Assembly: GCA_019843655.1 (NCBI GenBank)
Contig: JACDQD010000006.1
Coordinates: 6,998,034 to 7,062,033 of the forward strand
Reading direction: 5' to 3'
DNA: 64,000 nt
Source: Lethocerus indicus
Lineage: Eukaryota > Arthropoda > Insecta > Hemiptera > Belostomatidae
Of the stretch, positions 1 to 12,005 are shown in pieces; the first letter of the stretch is position 1; the number at the start of each line of letters is the position of its first letter. A program made the position numbers and the translations under genes. Under the pieces are notes generated by a model. The model made no database searches and had not been told where the DNA came from. It saw only the letters and a program-made list of their open reading frames with translations.

Positions 1-3000
1 ATATGGTAATGAAGGTTTTTCACTAAGTTGATGAGTATAACCGTTATGGGTTGATATGGTCCAATATTTAAAAAAAGGAGATCATCACTCTTTGTTGGAC
101 TGAAAACGGTATTATTAAAAATGTCTAAATTTTCAATTTCCGGTATCTTCAATGAGGTGAACCGATGAGTTAATTTAATGATTTCAACTGAGGTTAACCA
201 AATTATTAAACTTCAAAATAAACTTTGCAAATGTTGACCTTACGCTTTACGTACTCGTATTTCAATCCCACGTCCTAATCCATTAATTTAATTTCAGGAC
301 CTACCCAGCGGCCGCAACAGAACCGAGCCTATTGCCCGGCCGCTGAGTCACTCTCACTCCGGCTCTGTTTCCACTGCGAGGCCAATTTATTTATGCATAC
401 GACAGAGTTATAAGCAGTCGGATAGGGTCGGGGTAGGAAAGTGAGTGGGGAAAGAGGAACAGGAGAGAGGAGTCGGAGCTCGGTGGTCGGATGGGGTGTG
501 TGAGGGTTGGCGAGGGGGCGGTGGAGGCAGACTTCATTTAGGGTTGTTTAAGGTCAAAGGGCGTACTGGTATTTAATAGACAGTGAGCGAGTTTGTGTGC
601 GTGCGCGTGAGTGTGCGCGCTCTTTGGCCGGGCGAGAGAGAAAGAGAGCGGGAGGAGGTGGGAAGGCTCGAAAACGAGAGGGGAATGCTTGGGATGCCCG
701 CCCCTCACAACCGCCTCGGGGGCCGAACCGAATATATTAGATTTATAGGGTGCCACAACCCGCATTCCCCGCACTTCATTTTCGACCCGTTAATTTTTAT
801 CGGCCGCGATAAAATGAAACAAAGCAGGCCCCCGCTTGTAATTAATCCTTCGAATTATCGAAACGATCCGAACGCACGCCGCCTGCAGATGTCCGGAATA
901 TTTGCGATTTACAAATTTCGAATGAATTCCCGGCCGTTTTACCTAATGGCATTGCGAAGATTCCACATCGCGTGTTTCACGCATTAATCTTTAGTAAGGT
1001 CCGTTGGCCTATTATAACGGGCATATTAGTCGAGCGAAATTAATCGTCGTAAAATTAACTGCGACATTTAATAGGAATCAGGCACCGGTTTAACTTGATC
1101 ATGTGGAAGGCTAGTTTTGCCATCGACTGTAATATTCCATTTATGGATTGTTTCCTAGTCAAATAACCCCAGGAAGACTGTATGAGGATTTATAGGAGAA
1201 CGTCGTAATATTTATGTTTTACATGTTAAGGCCAGAGGAAGTGATGCAGATAGATCTAATAACCAGTCACAATGGTACCTCAGTGCCTCTTATTTCGGCT
1301 TGCCTTATTGTTTTCAGTTCATTCAGCTAATTACAACGTCAACCGCAACTTAATTATAACACCGTTTTCCATAATTATCCATAGAGGGAGTACCCTTTCA
1401 AATCCCGTTTATATACCCCACTCATCCGATAGTTGAACACTGAATTCGCGCAAACACCGAACCGCAGAGATCGATGAATGAGCGTTTTGAATTCCAACGG
1501 CGGCCGCATTCATCCCGTAAATCGAGCCGCGGTTTCCTAGCCTTATCCGCCGAGATTGATCGGGCTCGCCTTCGGCCCGGCCGGATCAAGAAAAACAGAA
1601 ACACTCGCGGGATTGAATAGGTTACCGCTGCCATTCATAACATAACTCGCCCTACAGCCCTCAGCTGTCTTCTTTTTTTTTGCATCAAAGGGAGCACAGA
1701 TAACGAGGAAAGTGAATTTGCAACGGAAATTTATACGAGGGGGAGGAGGAATGGAAAAGATTTAATTAATAATAAATGGATTTCCCCTATGCACGAACCT
1801 AGTTCTGAGCCAGTCAAAGGGAATAAGTAAATATTCAACGAGTTTTAATCCCATTTGACACCGCACTGTGTAATCGTCTTGCCAATTAAATATGTTTTTA
1901 CATATTGAACAGGCTTTTTATATTCGCTCTCTCGCTAAGGACATGGACATTTTACAACCCAGAAAGATTTAAAACAATTCCGACTTTAGATTCGGATTTT
2001 TTCGGCTTATTCAAACGCCCCAAGTGGATTTGTTCACTCATGACCAGTCATTTGTGATTAATGCTGTTGATTGATGTTTTCAGAACAAGAGACATTAAGT
2101 TGCAGACATGTGTGACGGAAATGGAAAATCAGCTTTTAATGAATATTCCGAGCGTTGAGAAATAGCCCGGTCCCAGTTTGTTTAGGACAAAGTCCAGTTA
2201 CAACTACGCTTGCGATCATCTCATTATAGCTGATACCTCAGCCCATTGTCTTCTCCAGCCGACATGACGAGCCGTTTAATTAATGTATCGTGCCTGTGAC
2301 GGAACTCGCAAAACAAATACGCGCGTTTCGGTTCAAATCCATTTATAAATCTGTTGTAATACGACATTTTTACCGACCCAACAGAGCAACGTTTGATGAT
2401 TTGATAGTGAATAAGCGAATACATAATGCCATTTCAAAATGGTTTTTTAATTACGAATACATTACAGCAGAATTTTATAACAATACAGCGGTGTTTAACA
2501 GGCCTGGAAATGTCGATTTGAACTTAAGAGCTAATCTTAAGATTAACGAAAGTCTACTTCATTGAACAGATAACCCAGTTATTTTCCTTATTCGTTTCAA
2601 CGATTAAGAATTAGTGATGACTCAGAGCATTCACTTTGGAAATGACGAGGCCATTATTCATAACTTCGGAGCTCGTAATAGGATTGGGACGCCCTTTGAA
2701 CTGGAACAACCGTATTAACATATCCTGTCCACACCGACAGGCCTAGAATAATTACAAGGGACAGAATTTATATGACGAATCATGACCTGTTATATTCCGA
2801 ATTAATCCCAATGCAGCACTTCAATTTTTGCCTTCCCAAATTTTGACGATATTTTTCTAAGTGCGTGCGTGCCATTTGCATTTATAGTGCACTGATGTGC
2901 AGACTGAATGTGTGCGATTTCACAGTATCTAAACCGCTAATTATTCATCTTCTTGAGAAAAGCAACACCGATTTCCTTAACAAATAGCTTATACTACAGT

Positions 3001-3240
3001 ACTTTTAAAACGTTATTTTTACCTTATCTCGCTTAGTCCTATGCTAAAGTGGGTGGAGATGGACGGTCTGTTTTAGTAATGCCCTTAGTAGACCTAATTT
3101 ACGGTTCAAGTCGATTCTTTCGATTCGGGTGTGGGGATTCCGCGATAGTTGATGTAGAATACAAAAACTCAATTAAAACTTAAGTGAAATGACGCTGGAA
3201 CGCGCTCAAGTGATTATTGCGATACAATATAGGGACGTTA
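1..3240. other. Non-coding: GC-rich patch then AT-rich spacer
   Basis: Bases 290-730 are GC-rich with abundant CpG and several GGG runs (490-530). A smaller patch lies near 1490-1600. The rest is AT-rich spacer. Open frames at 538-987 on both strands come from the low-complexity patch and match no protein I know. No gene or RNA is recognised. Confidence 0.6.
581..660. repeat. GT/GC and GA-rich low-complexity stretch
   Basis: Alternating purine-pyrimidine GTGTGCGTGCGCGTGAGTG is followed by GAGAGAGAAAGAGAG. It lies within the GC-rich patch at the left of the window and accounts for the apparent open frames on both strands there. Confidence 0.7.
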
Positions 3241-3425
3241 TAGTGTTGGGAGGCGGCAGTTGAAGGGGGGATCGTTAAGAGTGCGGCAATTAACGAGGTG
3301 GGCCAAATGAGACTCGGGGCCGCCGTCGTTATTGGGGACGAGGGCCGGTGGCCCCAAATTTAAATGGGCCTCCGATTGAGGCGTTAATGTGTGTGGACGT
3401 GGTCAGCCCCGGGAAGGCGGCCCCG

Positions 3426-3445
3426 ACGCACTGACACGCACTGAC
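3426..3445. repeat. 10-bp tandem duplication
   Basis: ACGCACTGAC occurs twice in a row within a GC-rich patch. Confidence 0.85.
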
Positions 3446-6258
3446 ACCGCAGTAATGAAGATGGAGGGCGACACCGCGGGACACCTCCGGTTATCGGTTT
3501 CCCCATCAATTTTGTCCGCAACGACCCCATTAGTAGTCGCGCTGAAACGGTCATGGATATATTAAAAACGTATTTCCCATCGGTAAACATGTATATAATG
3601 GCTCTTATATTTTCCTAATCAGTCAATGATGAGCCTCAATTATAATTAATTTATTTTCCATTCTTTTTGGATGTGTTCTACATTAATGGTTCATTCGAAT
3701 GGAGTTAGCAGTACAGAGAAATATAGAGGGAAAAACTTCCTCTTGAGGAAGCACAAGAGAGACAAAAGTTTCGACTCCTTAAATAGCCAGGTCATTGGGA
3801 AAGCGTGTATCAGAACGATTTCTATATTACATTCGGAATGGTTTTTCTGGAGTGTGAAGGTGGCATAAACTAACTCTTGGTATCCGTTTTTTCTACCATC
3901 GCTTTTAATTGTCATTCCATTAGTGAGTGATAGCGAATCTACTGTGCGAGTGAGTGTGAACTAATCATTCCAAACCGAAGAGTCGATTAGCGATATTTAG
4001 ACTGATTAGACATATCACTTCAAAATACGCCTACGGAAAGAAACATCCATTGAGTTACGGAGTTTTAATAGTGCTTTGACTTGAGAATATCTTTGATAAT
4101 ACTAGCTCGTTCGTGTGCCTTTATCTGGAGTCGGTACGCAGAAAATTCATGATGCCCGAAGATTAATAATGGAAATTGCAAATACTGCCGAAAAAGCCCG
4201 GTTTTCTAACTGGCGAAGGTTGTACAATTTAAGAATAATATATTCTTCTCGTGTCCATATTTTATTTCATTGCTTCGTATATTTGTATTTTTTCTTTGAA
4301 GAAACGCGTTGTGAAATAATGCCGAGAGAACACTACGTGAGCCGAATCGCGTACTCTTCCAGTCAAATAAATACCTAACGGATTACAATAAATCTAATTT
4401 AATGGTGTGGCCCTATCGGGACGAGGGGGCGAACAACGGGCCGGGGTTAGAGGCAAAAACCCGAAATAACAAAGTATTGTACTTTACAGTCTCCTCTTCT
4501 CTACAAAAAATATAATGGGAGTCTTTTTTGAATTATCGATTAGGGAACTTATGTTGTTATAAATGCAGTATTTAGTTTGCTAATGAAAATAATAACAAAA
4601 TAACAACTGTATCCGGCGGTTAGTACCGCATTAAATTGCAGCGAGTAGGGTGGATAAATCACTGGCTGTCCGTTTTTCCTCCTCGGGTTATTCCGGCGAA
4701 ACGCGAAAGCGAAAGTTGGGAGGCGGGCACGACGACACATTATTACTGTTTTACTAGTTTCCAGAACGGCCTATTGGCCGAAATAATTCACCGGGCGGTT
4801 TAGAACTTGTTTCCCGAACAGAAGTTTATCGAATTCAATGGATACCCGCGTCGAAGTTTATGTTTGAAGCCGGTTCGGCGGAGGGCCGGAGGGATGCGAA
4901 GGAGAGAGATTACCCCTCTCAAAATGAAATGAATATAAAGTTTAGGGGCGTGCCCCCGCGAGCAAATCCCGCGCCTGCCACTACGGCGGTAGAAAGAAGG
5001 GTCGGGGATGAATAAAGAGATTTGTTCTTGGAGAGTCGTAAGTGCCCCCACGTAAGTGCGCCACGGCCCGTATACGAGGCCAGGGCGTAAAGCAGGAATT
5101 GGAAGCGGCCGACTTATCTCGTCCGCAGAGATAAACCGCAAGAAAAATAAACTCGGAATATATTTTTTCCCCCTCCCTCCGCCACCTACGTTTTCCGATA
5201 GCCGATATTGGAACCTGGAAAACACTGGCTGGAACACCCGAGGGATATAAAAGTCGCAATAGAGATTTTGATATATATCCGCGAAGAGAGTATAGGCTCA
5301 AGTTCATTCCGAACGATAATAGTGTAGATGTCCGGCCGGAAGTAAAAAGACAGGAGACACTATATAAAAATATCGGAAGAACGAAGTATGGAACAAGTCC
5401 TTTCTCATAGTACACATTACACACCCTATTATTCAAACACATACAGTTTCATTCCCTGGTAATGTTCTACACATCCGGATTTCTGGAGTTTATGCAGATC
5501 TGTAGAATTTATTCGTACATTATTCATTGAAGGAAATATTCCTGGACAGTTTTTATTTGTTTGACATAAAGATATTAAAATTTATTTCGGTTAATGAGGT
5601 ATTAGTTATGAATCATGGCAATAAAATCTGCAATATTAAGTCACCTTGTGCCAAACTTTGATATAAAAAATAGCTATGAACAGGTTGCGAGCCAGAAACA
5701 GTATATACACCAAACCGCACTAGGAACTAAAAGCCTAAAAAATTCTCTAAATAAAACTAAATTACTGTAAAAAAAACTAGTATTGTTTAAAAAACGGGAT
5801 TAAACTAATCCTACAGATGGAGAAGGGGCATTTGAGATTCTTACATTTTTTATGCAGTAGTACAATATACACCAAGAAAGGAAGGAAAACTCAGTTTAGT
5901 ACTTAGTACATGGACGTTATTATTTTTTCATTGGATTTACGCCATTGACAAACTCTTGTTTTATACTAATGTATTCTCTAAAAGTAATATTTACCGTAAA
6001 TTTCATTTTATAAAATACTAATAAAGCTTCCTCGGTTAATTTCATTTTAATCCGCCTACGCAAAGTGTCTATATTGGCAAGGGACAAATCTGTAACATTC
6101 ATGGACGTTTTGTGAGCGCTGAAGGGTTTTTGTGTTGGGTACAAATTCGAAATGATCAGATCCAAGGAAAGTCTGCTTAGGCCAACACCTGGGCCCACAT
6201 CATACCCAGTTTGACAGTCTAGGCTGGGCACAATCGATATGAGAAAGAACATCCAACA

Positions 6259-6273
6259 GAGAGAGAGAGAGAG
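6259..6273. repeat. (GA)n microsatellite
   Basis: Fifteen bases of alternating G and A in otherwise AT-rich spacer. Confidence 0.9.
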
Positions 6274-7633
6274 GCCCTTCTTCTATTCCAAAGTAGATTT
6301 AGGAACCGATAACAGTGTATTAAATACACTGATAAAAGGCCTATTAATTACCTGTCCTTACCAATTAACAATTTTGGCATAATGCAGCTGATAAATTATT
6401 TACACTAGTAGCCATTTTTTAAAATTATTGACGTCATATAAAAAGCGGAAAAAATAATGTTGAGTTTACGTGAATATAAGAGAATAAGAGAGAAAAGGTG
6501 CTATTTTAAATTTCAGGGATTTTTACAAGACGGCGGAGGGGCCCACCTCATTAAATCACTCCTCGCTCAGAGCTCCATGTTCGTCTCCTTGCGGGTAACT
6601 AAGACAATAATCTACTTCAAAAGAACTCAACCTGTTTACTCCGCCTTTCTGGCCTCAAAGGGAAGTTTAATAGGGTTAAACAAACAATTGCTCTCAGTCT
6701 TTAACTGTTCCTTTTCCAAATATAATTTGGTGGATATTACAATCGAACGCTTCGCAAAGCGCTTTCCAACTGATTCCGGGGATTACTTAACTTAGAGAAA
6801 ATAAAACAAAACGTGAAATTTTGAGAATTCATCTCGTTGATGGAATGTTTATGTAGTGTACAAGAGATTAAATATTTGCAAACTAAGGTTCTCGACGTAA
6901 TTAACCCTGGTATTACATAAATTGTAATATTCATCTTCCTTTCCTAGAAAAGGAATCGCCTATCCTTCCAATATCAATTTCGAAAATTATTTAAATACTA
7001 CCAAATTAAATATAAATTATAGCAAACTACGCTAGGTATATTAAAACAATATAACGGAAATATACAGATGTTATAACTTTACGGATACTAATTAAAGGAA
7101 AAAAATCATCAGCTTTCTTGTAATCCATATCGTGTTCATAACAATGTTTGCTTTCAATGTGTTTACTTAGACAACATCGTTACATATCGTTTAACAATTA
7201 ACATATATGTACAACTTTTCGGTATAGTCAATTTGTAAAATATTTGTCTACGAATCAAGAAATCGCTGTTTCAACTCTGAGTGTTATCCTCTGAGTGGAG
7301 TATAGCCAATTAAATAATTAGCCTATAGCAGAGTTTATATTAAAATTATAGAGAGAAATAACTACAATGATACTATTAACTCTAACGACAGGATAAATAT
7401 TAAATTTAGATAGGGATATATTGTTGTGTATGTGTAATATGGGTTGTGACAGGGCTGCCTTTTTCGCAATACCCAGACGAACTCGGAATAAAACATGATG
7501 TGGTTATAAACCGAAACTGAAATTAAAAGTTATATGTTTATGTGAATAAGGATTGATTGGTGATCGCATGGGGCTAAATATTTCCTCCGTTTTGAGAAAG
7601 ACGAAACTTCAAAGCTCTAAACGTTCACGCATA

Positions 7634-7645
7634 CGACACGTGTCG
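7634..7645. promoter_or_regulatory. 12-bp palindrome with CACGTG E-box
   Basis: CGACACGTGTCG is a perfect palindrome centred on CACGTG, the site of bHLH proteins of the Myc and Clock types. It borders the GC-rich patch at 7650-7910. Binding is not shown by sequence alone. Confidence 0.35.
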
Positions 7646-9317
7646 AAAGTGTTAGCGAGGAGAAGGAACGGGGGGGGAGGCCTAATTGCGGGCCTATTCT
7701 CGCGCCTAGCCCACACCCAGGAGACTTCATTTTCGGCATAAATAAATTCTCCCGTCGACGCCCCCAAATCCTCCCCCGGCGGGCCGAATATTGGATCAAG
7801 GGTCCCAGCCCCCGCCGCCATTTCACCCAATATAAACCGTAATAACGGTTTCCTTTTTTTTCCAGACACTTCACTCCGCCTTACCCTCAACCCCCGTCAA
7901 GGTAGATGTGATAAGGAGGCGAAGAGTAGGAAATCGATTCCTCGGTGTAGTGCCTCCGCTGCCTTTTCCTGCTACCTGTCATCATCACCCCCTCCTTCCC
8001 CTAGTATCGCAGATGGTCGTTAACACTAAGAGTAAGAAATGTCGACCGGGCGACCATTTTACTATAATGCTCTCTAGATTTATTTGGCCTCGCCTATACC
8101 ATCAAATTTTGATTACAAGGCATATCTGATGACCGAAAGCATCGCACGAAATGTAAAATAGACCATGCTAGCGCGTTCTTATACATCCTGTCACAATGCT
8201 GATGTACACGTTGGAAACCTAGGTGCGTAGTAATATCTGTGTAATATACGGGAGCGCACCACTAAATGCCAGTAATTTCCAAGTATGCGTGTTTATATGT
8301 AAATGTTCATAAATCTCGTAACACGCAAGAGATATAGATGAAGGCTCCGTATTTGATATCTCTAGAACTTTTGAAGAGTTAAAATATACTACATCGCGTT
8401 GCATTTGAGATTATAGTAGTTTTTTCACCTCCATAACGCTGCATCGACCGGTTCTATATATCTCGAATTCGAACATTCATCGGAAGCCACGGAACGGATT
8501 CAATGATTTTGCAGGAACTGCGCGAGAAACCGGATACTAGGATCCGTAACAATGGCGCTTCGATTTTCAGATTCCAAGTAGGATTTTTTACAGCCAAAAT
8601 AAGGTTTGGGAAAAATAGCGACGCGGAAAGTTGGGGCTTCCGAAGTTGACTAATTGGCGTGGCGGGTGAAATTCGGAGAATGGCCGGGAAAGGAAAATTC
8701 GAATTTTCCTACTTTTTCCGCCTTTTCACGGGGGCGGCCCCGAGTCACCCTAATCGAGTATGTAGGCCGTGATGGAGGGAGGCCCCCGTTCAATTGCCCC
8801 GTGATTAGGAAGGTAGGGCCCCGACAAGCGGCACAATTACAGCCGCGAGTTCGGCCACCCCCCAAAGCCCCAACCTCCCGCCCCACCCCGATATCCAGAC
8901 CCGGGGCTAAAAAATTTCACCGCTAAAAAAATCCACCCTCGCCTGAGGGGCGCTAATTCCGCGGCCCATTATCCACGCTAATTGGCTTAACCGGCCGGGG
9001 CCATTTCGGACCTGACGTTTTAAGCCCCTCCTCCCCGGCCTTAGCGTGAAAGGTTTTCTTTCCCCCGACCCGAGACGATTATACCGACGACTGTCTTAAT
9101 CAGACTCGGACGGGGGCTTTTCGGAGCGAGAGGGAAAATACGTCGGAAAAACTTTTACTAAACATCATAAAGAATAGAGCCGACTCGACGGTAACTAATT
9201 TCCCTCGCCGCAGTTTACTTTTGCAGATTGCTTGCTTGCACTTTAAGGGACCGTTCTATTTTTTACAGTCCTACCAGATTACGTTCGCAACGTTTCACAG
9301 CGGGTGGGTAAATATTT

Positions 9318-9347
9318 CAGTATGAATATTAAACAGTATGAATATTA
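9318..9347. repeat. 16-bp tandem duplication
   Basis: CAGTATGAATATTA occurs at 9318-9331 and again at 9334-9347, a simple local duplication. Confidence 0.85.
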
Positions 9348-9919
9348 TGAGATAAAAATGAGTAATTAGACTAAATATTTTACAACCGTGTATGAATTTG
9401 GTTATATATTTTTTCATATAAATATAAAATAAATAATTAGAGCTAGTACCGTATAATTATTACTGAACCTCTCAATTGACTAGATTATGGTGGTTTTTAA
9501 ATAATTTTAAGCATTATATAACAACAAGTTTTTTCTTTTTAACTATCCCTAATGCGTAAGCTAGAGCGGCATGGCGGACTAGGATAGAGAGGTAAATAAC
9601 AGAACAGCCTCGATGAGGACTAGTATTTCTATAATGGAATATTGTAATTAATGTACTTATTCATGTCAGTTTCGGAAAAGAAAAGAGTAGCTCTGTCGCT
9701 ACTCCGTTCACAGAATACTTATTAACTTGGTTTTGTTTCCAGTCTCAGAAGGTTGATGCAACTCTTCCGCGTGCCTGTCTGGTCGACTGAATTGAGGTCG
9801 TATCAAACGGTTCACTTTAAACGCGGGAAAATATTCTAAATGTTAAATTAAATTATCCCTTCAAGCGATACTCTGTTGCTATTTCCGGGGGAGACGGAAA
9901 ATTGCTCGGTCCGCGGATT

Positions 9920-9942
9920 GGGAGGGGGGTTGGGGGGTGTGG
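9920..9942 (+). other. G-rich tract, possible quadruplex
   Basis: Runs of 3, 6 and 6 G separated by one or two bases, then TGTGG. Splitting the six-G runs would supply four G tracts. Confidence 0.5.
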
Positions 9943-11955
9943 CGGATCGTCAAAATTTAATTCAGTCTTCGGGCTCTCACAATCCGAGCAATCTACTCGG
10001 GTTTTACAGCAGGAGGTGCGGGTCTGTTGGGGGGCTTAACAAGGGCATCGGTTATGCCCGGCGCTCCTATTCCCAGGACTCTCTCCTTCCCCTCCACAGT
10101 CAACGTTCTAAATGGTTTTAGCCAAATTGAAAGGAGGGTGGGAGCAGGCTGGCGTCGGGACGCCCATCGCCCCTCACCCTCAGGAAAGAAATATTTGATG
10201 GGACCGAACACTGCGAGAAGAACCCACTCGGCTCGAGTCCAGTTTTTTTCAAAGCCCGTTGATATTGAGTACCCGACTCATCGTCGGACGAAGAGGTCTC
10301 AAATTTGTCACCCGCGATTTTATTTTACTCACTTCCCAAAGTAAGTAGTTACTTTTAATAATTTTGTTTAAGTACTATTATTTTTCCAGTATTTCAAATG
10401 ACACTGTCCTACCTGGATTAATAAATCAAGGGCTTGTGTGGATGAAATAAATCTGTTATAAATTTAAAGACAAAGTTACGATATGAAAGTCTCCAATAAA
10501 GTCTTCTTCTGAATAAATAGATATAAATATAAAAGAATCGGATGATGAAAATAGTTTGTTTTTAAAGGCACATCATAAAAAAGTATAAATTTGGCACTCC
10601 CTTGGAAATGCAGAATGGTTTTAGTGAGAAAAGATTAATATTAAGTAGTTAAATGATACCAATATCATTCCTAATATTTTATATATACAAATGCATAATT
10701 CAAGAATGTATTGAATTTCGAAAAAAATGAATACATAACCTCCTATATAAATTTGCAATTAAGTAAAAATTATGCAATATGTATGCTGAAAAAGGGGAAC
10801 TGTGTTTCCATCCAAACACAATTCTTATCAATTAAATTAACTAATTTATTGGTTAATTAACAAATTAAGTTCTGATGCATTATCGGATATTTCATTATAA
10901 TTTATAAATAAATAAGAGCAACCCATTTTGTACCAAAAGCCGGGTATCGTTCATTCTAATTAAGCGGCTGTCCCATCTACCTTTCTTCCAGGATTTCCAG
11001 TTAATCAAAAACCAAGTGCACTCGAACAAGAAGGATATAAAAACCGACGTTAATTCTTGGACCAAAGAAAAAATGCATTTTTACCGAAGTTTCCTCGACG
11101 GTTTCCTCCAGTACCATTCCTCAACCAGACACTGGAAATCCACTAACACAGTCCCCCGTAAATGAATATCCCGGCCCAACTCCCAGTTTCTAATTACAAT
11201 TTTAATCTGTCCATAATGCATTTTAATCCTGTTATAATCCCGTTCTTCCGATTATAAACTAGGCCTTGAAGTAGGATAATCAATTGGGGGCTAATTTCGG
11301 TTTTATCGCAGAGATCTATTTTTTTTTTTCTATCGCCGGTTGACTTCCCTTAGGGACTATTTATACAAATTTACAATAAGAAGGAAAATGCGATAAAGCG
11401 AAAATGCGAATATTTTTGTGTGCGCAAGGCGATCACCCCGAAATAATTAAACTAAGAAATTCATTTTCTATTAGCAATCCCATTAAGGTTGATTCCAACA
11501 CATACAATTTTGTCCTATTCTGTGTTAGTTTCATGAATAAAATTATAGTTATCTCAAATCTCTTGCTGAATTAACTAACCTTATGTTTAATTTAGAAGAA
11601 TTAATGCATATAGATAAATCTAATTTGCTAATCCTTTCTATACACACAATCCAATGTACCTATGGAATTTAATATCTATTCGAAATCACAGTAAAATTTA
11701 AGTTCGTGAATTGGAGTGTGTTCCGTTATTAAGGTGAACTTTTAATGACAATAATTTATAACAACCCGAAACTCATACATCGATTAATACAATTTCTATA
11801 ACACACAAGAAAAAATAAATTATACCGTACTTATTAATGAAAATATCTTCACACAAAATTAAATATATGATCTAATCACATATATATCCATATTTAAATG
11901 AATATATGTACGACAGGGGTGACATAAAGAAGACATAAGTTAGGGTACGGATTTG

Positions 11956-12005
11956 GAAGGTGGCCGAAGCGGTTAGGAGGTCGACCGCACAGATGTGGGC
12001 ATGGC
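11956..12005 (+). repeat. Weak tRNA-like (Ser/Leu type) segment
   Basis: GGTGGCCGAAGCGGTTAGGA resembles the A-box region of a serine or leucine tRNA (GTGGCCGAGNGGTTAAGG). The expected B box GGTTCGANNCC is not found 40 to 60 bases downstream; only GTTTGGATAGG is near. It may be a broken SINE head or a chance match. Confidence 0.25.

Larger units (their letters stand above)
3241..7640. other. Non-coding: GC-rich patches at 3.2-3.5 and 4.7-5.2 kb
   Basis: Two GC-rich patches lie in AT-rich spacer. The minus-strand frames of 145 and 153 codons at 4800-5442 are the longest in the window. They overlap in different frames, show no recognisable domain, and fall where stop codons are scarce because of composition. 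Bases 5500-7500 are AT-rich spacer with no feature beyond the GA microsatellite. Confidence 0.55.
7646..11955. other. Non-coding: GC-rich patches at 7.7, 8.7-9.1 and 9.9-10.2 kb
   Basis: Three GC-rich patches contain long C or G runs and frequent CCGG and CCCGG strings, alternating with AT-rich stretches (9300-9560, 10320-11950). Overlapping open frames in the patches on both strands (7609-7890, 8650-8926, 9876-10344) have no recognisable motif. Nothing else is seen. Confidence 0.55.

Noticed and set aside
538..987. Open frames of 78 and 134 codons on opposite strands as genes
   Set aside because: They overlap each other in a low-complexity, CpG-rich stretch with scarce stop codons. The translations are repetitive or featureless and match no family I know.
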